Assembly: GCA_041744075.1 (NCBI GenBank)
Contig: JBGTLQ010000282.1
Coordinates: forward strand, 1 to 64,000
Reading direction: 5' to 3'
DNA length: 64,000 bases
Origin: JAJTZA01 sp041744075
GTDB taxonomy: Bacteria > Verrucomicrobiota > Verrucomicrobiia > Chthoniobacterales > Terrimicrobiaceae
Made by a program: the position numbers and the translations under genes. Position 1 is the stretch's first letter; each line of letters begins with the position of its first letter. Positions 36,633 through 46,085 of the stretch are shown piece by piece. Under the pieces are notes generated by a model. It was not told the DNA's origin. It was given only the letters and a program-made list of their open reading frames with translations, and ran no database searches.

Positions 36633-37546
36633 GCCCGGGGATGGGCACCATCATAGGCCCGTCGTAAGCGCTCGGTGGTCACATGGGTATAAATTTGTGT
36701 GGTGGAGAGGCTGGCGTGACCCAGAAGGGATTGCACACTGCGAAGGTCGGCCCCCGCGTCGAGCATATGAGTCGCGAAGGTATGACGCAGCTTGTGAGGA
36801 CTAAGGTCTGCGGGAAGGCCCGCAGCGGCCAGGTGTCTTTTCATGGCAAGCCACGTGGAGCGACCGGACAAACGCTTGCGTGATTTGTTGATAAACAGCG
36901 GCCCGGAGTGAACCTTGGCGGCGGCCCTATACTTGGAGATAGCTTCCAACGCCGGGGTTCCCACGGGAACGATGCGCTCTTTTGAACCCTTGCCAAAAAC
37001 CCGCGCACTTTCATCGATGGGGTCAACATCCTTGACGTCCAACCCAACCAACTCCGAAAGCCGGATGCCTGTCGAATAAAATAATTCTAAAATAGCGGTG
37101 TCGCGAAGCAACATCCATGCGGGGGCCTGCCCGGATTTTTCTTTGGAAACCGGGGTGTTCATCAACTCGGTGATCTGGCCTCCCGTCATAAAAACTGGCA
37201 GTTGCTTTTCTGGCTTCGGGAGTTGAAGGGCCTTCACCAAATTGGCTGGGACGTGTTGGCGTTGCACAAGAAAATCGTACAGTGTGCGGTAGGCGGCGAA
37301 GGTCGTTCGCAGGGTGGATCGGCTGCGGCCTTCTCGGGATAACATAAACAAAAAATCTCGAAAGTCGTCTTCCGTCGCCGTCCGCCATGTTTTGGTGGGA
37401 CGAAATTTTTGGAAAGCCTCGAGGGAGTGACGGTAAGAGGTCAGGGTATGACGCGAAACGTTCCGCTCCACTTCCATGTGACGCAGGAATTCCTCGCCGA
37501 GGCGGTCCTTCGGCAGGGGTGGCTTTTTGTCAGAGCGCTTTTTCAG
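36629..37546 (-). CDS. Tyrosine recombinase XerC/XerD-like
   Basis: The catalytic set is complete: R in 'STGIRLSELVGLD', K in 'KGSKERIVP', 'HKLRHTFATHM', H in 'LLGHASLSTTQIYTH' and the Tyr after it. Xer enzymes resolve chromosome dimers. The first in-frame ATG (37477) would cut into helix 1 of the core-binding domain. Upstream codons ('KPPLPKDRLGEEFLRH') are clearly coding and lead to a CTG at 37546 that overlaps the TGA of the upstream gene (CTGA). I infer that this is the start, giving 305 residues, normal for Xer. Position in a stable neighbourhood and lack of nearby phage genes favour a housekeeping Xer over an integrase. Confidence 0.85.
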   Translation of the reverse strand: MKKRSDKKPPLPKDRLGEEFLRHMEVERNVSRHTLTSYRHSLEAFQKFRPTKTWRTATEDDFRDFLFMLSREGRSRSTLRTTFAAYRTLYDFLVQRQHVPANLVKALQLPKPEKQLPVFMTGGQITELMNTPVSKEKSGQAPAWMLLRDTAILELFYSTGIRLSELVGLDVKDVDPIDESARVFGKGSKERIVPVGTPALEAISKYRAAAKVHSGPLFINKSRKRLSGRSTWLAMKRHLAAAGLPADLSPHKLRHTFATHMLDAGADLRSVQSLLGHASLSTTQIYTHVTTERLRRAYDGAHPRA

Positions 37547-39039
37547 GTTTCGGAAACCTTGCCCATGGGCTCGCCAAGCGGGGGTTGGGAGGTGTCATCA
37601 ACGCCTCCGACCTTGCTGGTGTCGCGCTCAAACCGCAAAAAGGCTTTTCGAGTTTCCAAGCCATCTGGCGAGGTTGCCACGATGGGAATCTCGAATTCCC
37701 CGTCAGGGAAGATGAAATGATAGCGGAAGGAACCATCTGGAGCGAGTTTGATGGGTTTGCCATCCACAGTGACCGAGGCTTGGGGATCCGTGCCGCCGTA
37801 AAAGATGACCTCGGCGTTCACGTGCATGAAGAATTTTCGTGCCGCACCGAATGAGGACAGATTTTCCGATCCACCGCCCCAACTGGATGTTGCCGCCTGC
37901 GACCAACTGGAAAAAGCTCCGGCATTCCAACTCGACAATGCCGCTTCGGTCCAACTGGATTGAGCCGACTTCAACCAACTGGAAAGGTGCTCAACGCCCC
38001 AACTTGAGGTTGCGGCTCCAGCCCAGCTTGAGGCGGGTTGGCCACTGGAAAAAGCCCCGCCTTGGCTGGAGAGTGCTTTGCCAGCACTCGAAAGAGTTTC
38101 TCCACCGCTGGAGAGGTTTTCTCCCCCCCAACTGGAACGCGCTTGAGCAGCCCAGGTCACCAAGGTGGCCCAACTCGATAAAGTCGCCACATTCCAACTG
38201 GAAACCGGACCACCACTAGAAAGCGCTCCCAAGGCTCCCAAAAAGCTGCTCTCCGCACTCTCCAGGCTACCGCCAAGCGCAAATTGGCTTGAGCCACCGC
38301 TGCTTAGTTTTTCCTGCAAAGCCGCGCGGATCCGGGTTTCCACATCTGCCGAACTCAGGCTTCCACTGCTCAGATCATCCATAAAGTCCTGACCCAGCAG
38401 GGCACGAAGGACGGTTAAGCGGTCATCGCCAATGCTTCCCTCTGGAAATAATTTGCCCTCAAGTTGCAGACGGGCCAAGGCGCCAAGGAGCGCTTCACCT
38501 TCCAACACAGCCCCTTTAAGATTGCCCATCAAGCTTTCAAAACTGAGATGCAGGGGAATTGTCGCGCACTGGAACGATTCTGACTCGGACATCCGGTCCA
38601 CAGGGGTTCTGGCTGTCTTGGAACGCGCAATCGTTTTCCACTCCCCACCGCGCAGGTAACCAATTTCCACGTGATAGGAGGCCCCAGCCTGTTTCACTGG
38701 GATATACCAATTCCGAGTTTCGAAAGGCACCTCAATTTGCGACTCGACCTCGGTGTCGCCTGTAAAAACCCGGAGGTGGGTTGGTCCCCCTGGGTGTCTC
38801 GAAATATCGATGTCCCAGTACGTAAAAAGCCAATGGGGTTCCTGGGCAACAAGGAATATCACATTGGAACCATAGCTGCGTGGAAGTTCGCCAAGTTCAT
38901 CGATCTCACTCCCCTGATCGCTGTCCGTGGTGACAGAATCCTCGTTGGTGAGCGAGGGGGAATCGCCGACAAGGGGCTCGGATTTCACGCGGAATCCCCC
39001 TTCGGATTTCAATCGTTCGGTTGCCTTGGTTGCTTTCAT
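37543..39039 (-). CDS. DUF4912 protein with Ser/Trp octad repeats
   Basis: 498 residues from the ATG at 39039; a frame from 39276 would run into the divergent porin gene's upstream region. Residues about 40-190 contain DUF4912 ('YGSNVIFLVAQEPHWLFTYW', 'WYIPVKQAGASYHVEIGYL'). A long middle region (DNA about 37850-38230) is built from units of about 8 residues beginning SSW, SSG or SSA, such as 'SSWGVEHL', 'SSWLKSAQ', 'SSWTEAAL', 'SSWNAGAF'. A C-terminal beta domain ('EVIFYGGTDPQASVTVDGKP') follows. No signal peptide. Function unknown. Its stop overlaps the proposed CTG start of the recombinase. Confidence 0.8.
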   Translation of the reverse strand: MKATKATERLKSEGGFRVKSEPLVGDSPSLTNEDSVTTDSDQGSEIDELGELPRSYGSNVIFLVAQEPHWLFTYWDIDISRHPGGPTHLRVFTGDTEVESQIEVPFETRNWYIPVKQAGASYHVEIGYLRGGEWKTIARSKTARTPVDRMSESESFQCATIPLHLSFESLMGNLKGAVLEGEALLGALARLQLEGKLFPEGSIGDDRLTVLRALLGQDFMDDLSSGSLSSADVETRIRAALQEKLSSGGSSQFALGGSLESAESSFLGALGALSSGGPVSSWNVATLSSWATLVTWAAQARSSWGGENLSSGGETLSSAGKALSSQGGAFSSGQPASSWAGAATSSWGVEHLSSWLKSAQSSWTEAALSSWNAGAFSSWSQAATSSWGGGSENLSSFGAARKFFMHVNAEVIFYGGTDPQASVTVDGKPIKLAPDGSFRYHFIFPDGEFEIPIVATSPDGLETRKAFLRFERDTSKVGGVDDTSQPPLGEPMGKVSET

Positions 39040-39208
39040 AAACAGAACAAAGGATACGTCGTTAGATTTGGACCGACCAGACGCATCAGATTCATTCCAA
39101 TCACAGCAATCGGCATGCCGCAATGATTTTGGGTACACAGAGTTAAGATTTTTTGTCCCGGTTCCCTTGTGTTCACCCCAGATTTCTGATCCTATTAAAC
39201 CACCCCCC

Positions 39209-40588
39209 ATGAACAAGCACCTCTGTCTCGCTGTGATGGCCTCGGCAACGCTCTCGTTTGCCAAGGCAGAAGACACCTATATCCGTGACGATCATCAACC
39301 TGCTTCCTCCCACCCCATAGGAACCGTGGGTTGGTTGGATGGGCCGACTTTGACCGGTGACTGGTGGGGCTTGCGCCCCGCAGCCAATGATGCTGGCGTC
39401 ACGCTTTCCGGCAGTTACACAAACAACATTGCTGGAAATCCCGTTGGTGGGATATCCGCAGGTTTTACTTACACTGATAACATCAGCTTTGGGGCCTTAC
39501 TTGATTTCGAAAAATTGGTGGGGTGGCAGGGCCTCACGCTCACCGTCTCCGGACTTAACCGCGCTGGCAGCAGTCTCTCCCAGGAAAACATCGGAAACCA
39601 ATTCACGGTCCAGCAGGTTTTTGGTGGGCAAACGGTCATGTTTTACGAGTTGTCCTTCGACCAAAAGTTGTGGGATGACAAAATTTCCCTCAAGTTCGGG
39701 CGTTTTGCCACAGGGGATGATTTTGCATCTTCCCCTCTTTACTGGCTGTATATGAACAATGGGATTGATGGCAACCCGCAGGCTCTGCCAGTCAATACCC
39801 AGTTCAGTGCCTATCCATGGGCGGTGTGGGCAGCACGCATCAAAGTTCAGCCCACCCCGGAGTGGAAGGGACAGCTTGGAATTTACCAGGTCTCAGATCG
39901 AGTATTTGAGCGTGCTTATCATGGTTTGGACTGGAGCATTCGCCCAAACGATGGGGTTTTGTTAATCAGCCAAATCGGTTGGTCGCCAGAGTTTTTTAAA
40001 CGCCCGGTTGATGAGACGCCGGCCACAGATGGCAAATCGGTGGTATCCGGCAAATCGACAGGGAAAAATTTCCAGCCTGTGAAAATGGAGGGTTTGCCGG
40101 GCAACTATTGGTTTGGAGCGTATTGGTCGCCATGGGAATTTTCTCAATTTGGCACCACGGAAAAAGCCCGCAACTCCTACGGTTTTTATTGGCATGCTGA
40201 TCAAATGATCTATCGCGAATCTCCGGGTTCGGATCAGGGGCTGACGCTTTGGACCGCCTTTGTCCTTTCACCTCAGCAAAACATTGCGAAGCTGCCATTT
40301 CAGGTGAACGGCGGGTTGGCCTACAAAGGGCTCATTCCTTATCGTGACAATGACCAAACAGTCTTTGGCGTGGTTTATGGAAAATTTAGCAACGACTATG
40401 CACAATCTGTGAATGACACGGGCGGCGGTTACCCTGATTATGAAATGGTTTTGGAATGGGGATATCGGGTTCAACTCACACCATTTGCGTACATTCAACC
40501 GGACATTCAGTGGGTGATGAACCCCGGCGGCACGGGCAATATTCCGAACGCTCTTGTTTTGGGAGCGCAGATGGGCGTTACTTTTTGA
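39209..40588 (+). CDS. oprB: Carbohydrate-selective porin OprB family
   Basis: 459 residues from the ATG at 39209, with a signal peptide ('LCLAVMASATLSFAKA'). Family features include 'LTGDWWGLRPAANDAGVTLS' near the start, repeated amphipathic strands ('KISLKFGRFATGDDFASSPL'), and a C-terminal strand ending in Phe ('LGAQMGVTF'), as required for insertion by the BAM machinery. OprB porins admit sugars through the outer membrane, which fits the polysaccharide genes elsewhere in the window. Adenylate kinase follows after 45 bases. Confidence 0.9.
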   Translation: MNKHLCLAVMASATLSFAKAEDTYIRDDHQPASSHPIGTVGWLDGPTLTGDWWGLRPAANDAGVTLSGSYTNNIAGNPVGGISAGFTYTDNISFGALLDFEKLVGWQGLTLTVSGLNRAGSSLSQENIGNQFTVQQVFGGQTVMFYELSFDQKLWDDKISLKFGRFATGDDFASSPLYWLYMNNGIDGNPQALPVNTQFSAYPWAVWAARIKVQPTPEWKGQLGIYQVSDRVFERAYHGLDWSIRPNDGVLLISQIGWSPEFFKRPVDETPATDGKSVVSGKSTGKNFQPVKMEGLPGNYWFGAYWSPWEFSQFGTTEKARNSYGFYWHADQMIYRESPGSDQGLTLWTAFVLSPQQNIAKLPFQVNGGLAYKGLIPYRDNDQTVFGVVYGKFSNDYAQSVNDTGGGYPDYEMVLEWGYRVQLTPFAYIQPDIQWVMNPGGTGNIPNALVLGAQMGVTF

Positions 40589-40633
40589 CCCCTTTCACCA
40601 GACCGAGTAAATCTCACGTCACATCTTTAGCGT

Positions 40634-41242
40634 ATGAACAAATATCAGACTGTCCTCCTTCTTGGCGCTCCCGGCAGCGGCAAGGGCACCCAAGGTGTCA
40701 CACTGGGAAAAGTGCCCGGCTTTTACCACTGCGCTTGCGGCGACGTCTTTCGAACCCTCGATACCCGGACTCCCTTGGGCCGCTCATTTTTGGAGTATTC
40801 CAGCAAAGGTCAACTCGTCCCCGACGAACTCACGGTGCAGCTCTGGCAACTTCGAATCAACCAATCAAAAGAGACGCATATTTTTAAACCGGATATTGAT
40901 CGCCTTGTCTTGGATGGGATCCCACGCAATGTTCATCAGGCCAAGTTGTTGGAATCTGTGATCGAGGTGGAGGCCGTTTTTCATTTGTTCTGCAAAGACC
41001 GTGCCCAGCTCGTTGCCAGACTCAAGAAACGTGCTCTCAAAGACAATCGCCTGGATGATGCCAATGAAGAGATTATCCGTACGCGGCTGGACACCTACGA
41101 ACGGGAAACCGCCCCGCTGCTTGCCCATTACGGTCCTTCCAAAGTCGTCGAAGTGGACGCTATGAACCCCCCCATTGAAGTTCTTGGAAATATTATCAAC
41201 GCCCTTTTAAAAAACGGGATTGTCCCCCGATTGGCAACCTGA
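40634..41242 (+). CDS. adk: Adenylate kinase (short-LID type)
   Basis: 202 residues. P-loop 'LLGAPGSGKGTQG', 'YHCACGDVFR' in the AMP-binding region, 'LVLDGIPRNVHQA' and 'NRLDDANEEIIRTRL' in the lid and ATP region. The lid lacks the four-Cys zinc site and is short. The usual 'STGD(M/L)' reads 'ACGDVF', and 'DGFPR' reads 'DGIPR', so this may be a divergent second nucleoside-monophosphate kinase and not the main one. It interconverts ATP plus AMP with ADP. Confidence 0.85.
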   Translation: MNKYQTVLLLGAPGSGKGTQGVTLGKVPGFYHCACGDVFRTLDTRTPLGRSFLEYSSKGQLVPDELTVQLWQLRINQSKETHIFKPDIDRLVLDGIPRNVHQAKLLESVIEVEAVFHLFCKDRAQLVARLKKRALKDNRLDDANEEIIRTRLDTYERETAPLLAHYGPSKVVEVDAMNPPIEVLGNIINALLKNGIVPRLAT

Positions 41243-41302
41243 TTTTTGGCAAGAAGAATTGACTCCCCCCGGCGGGTGCCTTCCGATTAGGGTGTGAGTG
41301 GA

Positions 41303-44300
41303 ATGACCATCCTTTCCACACGAGCGCGAGGCACCATGTTGGCCCGGATCTCCCCGGAGGATATTGTTATCTATGCCAATGCCGCCCTTGCGGACTATCT
41401 GAGAGCCTCGAAGCAGGACCTCATCGGCACGCCATTGGAAGTGCTTGCCAGCCGTTGCAGCGGAGAGTTGAGCAGTTGTTTCAGTCGGTCGGATTCCATG
41501 CGAAACACCAACCACCTTGTGACCGATGATGTCGGACGGGTCTTTGAAGCAAAATCCTACAGCGAGAGCGGTGTGCTCGATATCGTCTTGGACGAAGTCA
41601 CCACGGCTGAGAGCATTGGCGGGGAACTTTCCACAGCCAGTGGCGTCCCCTTTGACAGCCTCACCGAGGAAGAGCTTCGAACGGCGCGACAGCCCGAGCG
41701 CAGATACTTGACGGTGGGGTTCACGATGTTGCGCAATGTGAATGCCATGGCGGAGCGCCTGCCGCCGATGGAGGCCCGTCTGATTGTCGATTCTTTTCTT
41801 GAGGAAGCTGTCGATGCCATCTTGGAACCGGGCGGCACTGTCGGAAGCGCCAGCGGAAATTCGATCCTCGGCATCTTTGGAGCCCCACGAAATTTTTTGG
41901 ATCACCCTCTGCGCGCCGTCAAAGCGGCCTGCGCAACCATGCAGAAATCATCGGCCCTCCACGCCGGGTTCCATCGCGAGGGCAAAGAAATTCTGCCGTG
42001 TTCCTGCGGGATTTGGACCGGCGAAACGCTGGTGGGCACCTTGGGAGGTGGGCACTCTCGTCATTACACCGCCCTAGGCCCCACCGTAGAACTCTCAGAA
42101 AAATTGTGTCACCTGGCACGACCCGGGGAGATTCTAGTTCCCGAACACACACTCACCCACCTCCTTCGGGTGCTGCCCGACGGGTGGAGTCATCTTCGGG
42201 CCATCACCGAAGAGGAGCCAGATTTGAGTGACTTCCAGTGGACTGGTGATGAGATCGAACCCCTTCCCGAACCTCTTCGTCGTATTATTTTTCTTGTGGG
42301 TCCGGGCGTCGATCAGGACCCCTCCCAAGCGGAGTTCAGTTTCGATTACCTATGGTCGCTGAAAGTGCCGGGACGGGACACGGCCACCCCGATTTTGCGG
42401 GTTGTCAGGACATCAGAAATCGGGGATTCCATCGAATTGCGGGGTGACAATGTGATCGCAACCCAAACGGCGCAGATCCTCGGGAAGTACCGACTCGTGG
42501 AAGTTCTTGGAACTGGTGGGATGGGGCGCGTTTGGAGAGGCGTGGACCGATTCGGAAACAATGTGGCCATCAAGGTTCTGCACTCCCATGAATCGGTCAC
42601 CGAAGCGCAGCTCAAACGCTTTCGTCGGGAAGCTGAGATCATGGCACGCCTCCCCCACCGCAATATTTGCCGGGTCTATGAGATGAACGAATTTGAGGGC
42701 ATCCAATACATCGCCATGGAATATGTGGATGGTCTCTCGCTGGCTGACCTGATCTACGGGGGCAGGGATACAACTGTTTCCCAAGGGGCAGTCGATTTGC
42801 CCACTCTGATCCGTTCGCTCCGTTCCGAGCGACAGCAGAAGGCCGAGGATCCTGAAGCCGCAGCTGAAGAGGAGCAAGTCCGAGCCAAATCAAAAACCAC
42901 CCGCGTGCTTCCTGTGCAGCAAAGTTTGTCGATTGTGCTCCGGGTTTGTGAGGCGATCCAATTTGCCCACGAACACGGAGTCCTCCACCGTGATCTCAAG
43001 CCGGGGAACATCCTGCTTCGCGAGGACGGCGAACCGCTGGTCGCCGACTTCGGCCTTGCAAAAATTAGCACCCCGGATGGCAGTCAATCTCTCTCAGTGA
43101 GCGGTCATGTGGTTGGCACGCTGGAGAACATGCCTCCGGAACAAGCAGAGTCCAGCAAGGATGTGGACGAACGGGCAGATGTTTATGCTATCGGAACGAT
43201 TTTGTTTCAGATGCTCACCGGCAAACGACATTTCGAAGCCACGGGCAACATTGTCACTGATGCCCAAGCGCTCCGAACCCACGAACCGCCTCGCTTAAGA
43301 TCCATCAACCCAAAGATCGATGTGGATTTGGAGATCATCACATTAAAAGCTTTGCGTAATGATCCCTCCCGGCGCTACCAGAGCGTCTCCGCGCTCCGGG
43401 CCGATTTGGATCGCTACCGGCGGGGGGAAGTCATCACCGCCAAACCAGTCTCCGCACTGGATCTTGCCAGAAAAATTGTTCAGCGAAACCGGGCCGCGAC
43501 CGCCATTTCCGCCGTTTCTCTGGCCGTGATCATTGGCATGGTCATTGTTGCGGTTTGGAGCCTGAGCCGCCAACTTGCCACGGAAACGGCAGCCAGAAAA
43601 GAGTCAGAGCAACTCCGCGCTGAAGCCGAAAGCCACAAGACCCTTGCCGAAGAAAAACGGCTGGAAGCCGAAGCCAAGGAGGACATCGCGACAGAGCAAC
43701 TCCAGCGTATTAAGGATTTGCTTGCCGAAATGCGGGCCGCTGAGGAGGCGGTCGCAGCCGCCCAAGCCTCGACTCAACTCGCCAAAGCAGAAACCGAAGC
43801 CGAACGTGGCCTTCGCGAGAAAGCCGAGCGTGAACGAGCCGAGAAGGAAAACCTCCTGCAACAAACCAAAAAACAGATCGAAGAAATCCAATCTTCCGTC
43901 ACCGAAGTCCTCCCCGAACCACCGCCTCTTATCGACGAACCCAAGCCGCAGCGAGATCCCGCTGCCATGGCCGCCGCCCAGCGGGCCCTCGGCGAAGCCC
44001 TCACCATTTTTCACCTCGAACTCTCGCCGTTCGAGCTCCAACGCTACGACAAAAATCCTGACCGCGTCATCCAACTGCTGTCCCGCGCTCAGGATCTTGT
44101 GTCGGGGGCTCTTTGCTCCAACCCTCAGTTTCGCGAGGCCTGGATGCTAAAAGGCCGGCTGCATCTCGCAGCGATGGAATTCCCATCTGCTGTCACTGCT
44201 TTTTCAAAGGCCGAAGAACTCGCTGCCAATGACCGCCCAAACAACCGCCTAAAACACCCTGACGATGATGCGGTCACGATGCGGACCTTTGCCGTGAATC

Positions 44301-45121
44301 TCTCTGCCACAGGGAGTTCACGTAACAACGAGACCACGGATGCCCTGCTTCGTTCCAACTCTCCGCATGATCACGCCACGGGCAACGTTCTTCGATTTTT
44401 TTCCAGCAAGCCTGCCCTTCTCAAACCTGGCTTGCCGAAAGAATCTCCGCTGGGACGGGAGTCCGGACCGAACGAAATGGCCCTCGCTCTGATGCTTGAC
44501 AACAACCTTGAACAAGCGCCCACCATTTCTGGAAACCGCACTTCTCCCGGCGGCATTTCCGCCACCCTTCTCGGCAATGCCGCTGACCTCTCGGCTCTGC
44601 GCGGTTCCCCGGTCAATGCCCTCACACTCCAGAACTGCGCTGCCATCGATTGGGAGACCATTGCCACTCTGCCCCTCGAGAACCTCGACCTCTCCCAGTC
44701 CCCCGTCGATTCTCTTCCACCCAACCAACGGGCTTTTCTGCGACTTCGCTCACTCAACCTCGCAAACACTCGCATCCGATCTTTGGAGGCCCTACGAATG
44801 ATGCCACAGCTGGAAACGCTCATCCTCGCAGGCAGTGATGCTTCCGACCTCAGCCCTCTCATGAATTGCCGCAGACTCCGAAACCTGGATCTCAGCACCA
44901 CGAATCCCTCCTCCCTCCGCACTCTCCTCATACTTCCCCTGGAGTCGCTCACCCTTAGTCCCCTCCGCATCACCGACAAAGCCTCCCTCATGGCGATTCG
45001 TGGCCACCGCACCCTCCGATCCCTGAGAACCCCCGAAGACCCCCCAGCACATGCCCCGGTCCTCTTCTGGCAAAAGCTCGAAAACGGCCACTACGACACC
45101 CCGCAGTTGGACATGGAGTGA
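41303..45121 (+). CDS. Membrane Ser/Thr protein kinase with PAS, degenerate cyclase-like and leucine-rich repeat domains
   Basis: About 1272 residues from ATG 41303 (a GTG at 41294 is also possible). Order: PAS-like domain ('IVIYANAALADYLRASKQDL'), a class III cyclase-like domain ('YTALGPTVELSEKLCHLARP') lacking the metal aspartates, then a Hanks-type kinase with 'LGTGGMGRVWRG', 'NVAIKVL', 'HRDLKPGNILL' and 'DFGLAKIS', complete for catalysis, with a charged insert of about 50 residues in its C-lobe. A membrane helix ('AISAVSLAVIIGMVIVAVWS', DNA about 43500-43560), a long coiled coil, a TPR-like stretch and C-terminal leucine-rich repeats ('LENLDLSQSP', 'LRSLNLANT') follow. Probably senses outside signals through the LRR part and phosphorylates cytoplasmic proteins. 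Confidence 0.88.
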   Translation: MTILSTRARGTMLARISPEDIVIYANAALADYLRASKQDLIGTPLEVLASRCSGELSSCFSRSDSMRNTNHLVTDDVGRVFEAKSYSESGVLDIVLDEVTTAESIGGELSTASGVPFDSLTEEELRTARQPERRYLTVGFTMLRNVNAMAERLPPMEARLIVDSFLEEAVDAILEPGGTVGSASGNSILGIFGAPRNFLDHPLRAVKAACATMQKSSALHAGFHREGKEILPCSCGIWTGETLVGTLGGGHSRHYTALGPTVELSEKLCHLARPGEILVPEHTLTHLLRVLPDGWSHLRAITEEEPDLSDFQWTGDEIEPLPEPLRRIIFLVGPGVDQDPSQAEFSFDYLWSLKVPGRDTATPILRVVRTSEIGDSIELRGDNVIATQTAQILGKYRLVEVLGTGGMGRVWRGVDRFGNNVAIKVLHSHESVTEAQLKRFRREAEIMARLPHRNICRVYEMNEFEGIQYIAMEYVDGLSLADLIYGGRDTTVSQGAVDLPTLIRSLRSERQQKAEDPEAAAEEEQVRAKSKTTRVLPVQQSLSIVLRVCEAIQFAHEHGVLHRDLKPGNILLREDGEPLVADFGLAKISTPDGSQSLSVSGHVVGTLENMPPEQAESSKDVDERADVYAIGTILFQMLTGKRHFEATGNIVTDAQALRTHEPPRLRSINPKIDVDLEIITLKALRNDPSRRYQSVSALRADLDRYRRGEVITAKPVSALDLARKIVQRNRAATAISAVSLAVIIGMVIVAVWSLSRQLATETAARKESEQLRAEAESHKTLAEEKRLEAEAKEDIATEQLQRIKDLLAEMRAAEEAVAAAQASTQLAKAETEAERGLREKAERERAEKENLLQQTKKQIEEIQSSVTEVLPEPPPLIDEPKPQRDPAAMAAAQRALGEALTIFHLELSPFELQRYDKNPDRVIQLLSRAQDLVSGALCSNPQFREAWMLKGRLHLAAMEFPSAVTAFSKAEELAANDRPNNRLKHPDDDAVTMRTFAVNLSATGSSRNNETTDALLRSNSPHDHATGNVLRFFSSKPALLKPGLPKESPLGRESGPNEMALALMLDNNLEQAPTISGNRTSPGGISATLLGNAADLSALRGSPVNALTLQNCAAIDWETIATLPLENLDLSQSPVDSLPPNQRAFLRLRSLNLANTRIRSLEALRMMPQLETLILAGSDASDLSPLMNCRRLRNLDLSTTNPSSLRTLLILPLESLTLSPLRITDKASLMAIRGHRTLRSLRTPEDPPAHAPVLFWQKLENGHYDTPQLDME

Positions 45122-45169
45122 TACATTTCCCATGCATACCCAACCCGATGACCGGCGTATCCCTATCCC

Positions 45170-45331
45170 ATGCAGAAAACTAAAAACATTAAACGCGAGG
45201 TGGTTGCCATGGCGGTTGCTTCCCTCGTGATGGCGCTAAAAATTTGGATTGGGATTCTTTTGTTCCACAACTGGCGGGCGCGCGAGGCGGCGGCAGGGCG
45301 GTTTGTCTCCCGAGACTCCGAGATGGAATAA
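45170..45331 (+). CDS. Possible small membrane protein, 53 residues
   Basis: ATG at 45170 opens 53 codons: a basic start ('MQKTKNIKREVV'), one hydrophobic helix ('AMAVASLVMALKIWIGILLF') and a charged tail. Such single-span proteins are common but often missed. There is no strong Shine-Dalgarno site, and its stop codon overlaps the T-run side of a terminator for the opposite gene, so it may be chance. Confidence 0.35.
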   Translation: MQKTKNIKREVVAMAVASLVMALKIWIGILLFHNWRAREAAAGRFVSRDSEME

Positions 45332-45358
45332 AAAAAGAGGCGGCAGATCACTGCCGCC
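45328..45358 (-). terminator. Rho-independent terminator of the outer-membrane protein gene
   Basis: On the minus strand a perfect 8-base stem, GGCGGCAG (45358-45351) with CTGCCGCC (45346-45339), closed by a 4-base loop, is followed by CT and then a T-rich run (45336-45328). It lies 32 bases beyond the stop at 45390. Confidence 0.85.
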
Positions 45359-45389
45359 CCTTTGGGTTTAGGAATTATTGGGAGCTTTA

Positions 45390-45929
45390 TTAGAAGCTCA
45401 AGCGGAGTCCGGCGCGAATGTCGCTGCCATTGGCGGGGTTACCAATGTACCAGCGGCTGTCCACAAAGGTTCCGATGTTGGGAGTGATACGGAACTCGAG
45501 TCCACCGCCCACATTGAAGTAGCCATAGGAAAAGCTGCCGAGTCCGGCACCGCCGCCAACCAAGGCGTAAGGAGCCAACCGAAGCGATTCAATTGGGTAG
45601 CGGAGAATCCCGTAACCACCAAGGTGGTAGCTGGTCGGACCATTGGAGGTCCAGAAATTCTCAACTCCAATACCGAAGTAACGGGCGAAGATGAAGTTGA
45701 AAGCGAACCCACCGCCCGCACCTGTGCGGATAATGTGATTGTCGCTTCCTGGTTTGCGGAAGAATTGATGATAAAATCCATCAACTTGAAATTCCGTGTC
45801 ACGGAACAAGCTGATCGGTTCGATCACCTCTTTGGATTCTTTGAAGGTTTTCCCTGAACCAGCAGTGGCACTTGTCAGCGCAACTGCGGAGAGGGCAATA
45901 ACGGCTGTGATTAAGGAGAGTTTATTCAT
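45390..45929 (-). CDS. Outer-membrane beta-barrel protein
   Basis: 179 residues with a signal peptide ('MNKLSLITAVIALSAVALTS'). Alternating hydrophobic strands rich in Gly, Tyr and Phe ('GGFAFNFIFARYFGIGVENF', 'GTFVDSRWYIGNP') and a final strand ending in Phe ('RAGLRLSF') show a small barrel of about 8 strands, as in OmpA/OmpW-type proteins. Function unknown. A rho-independent terminator follows. Confidence 0.82.
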   Translation of the reverse strand: MNKLSLITAVIALSAVALTSATAGSGKTFKESKEVIEPISLFRDTEFQVDGFYHQFFRKPGSDNHIIRTGAGGGFAFNFIFARYFGIGVENFWTSNGPTSYHLGGYGILRYPIESLRLAPYALVGGGAGLGSFSYGYFNVGGGLEFRITPNIGTFVDSRWYIGNPANGSDIRAGLRLSF

Positions 45930-46085
45930 TGCAAACTCCTTGTAATCAGGAACTCACAAATTTGCAACAGATATTTAATGAGATATTTAACAAGCGGCTC
46001 TGCCATGGTGATCCAATAATTTTCCTCATTCAATGATTCCAGTGCTTGCGAATCGGTCTCATTAAGCGATGATGGTGAAAGACCA

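Noticed and set aside
36629..37546. Tyrosine recombinase as integrase of a mobile island
   Set aside because: Sequence and length fit housekeeping Xer proteins; it lies far from the tRNA and between conserved-type genes, with no attachment-site repeats seen.
37850..38230. Regular DNA-level repetition resembling a CRISPR array
   Set aside because: The period of about 24 bases reflects codons of an 8-residue protein repeat in frame; there are no constant repeats with unique spacers.
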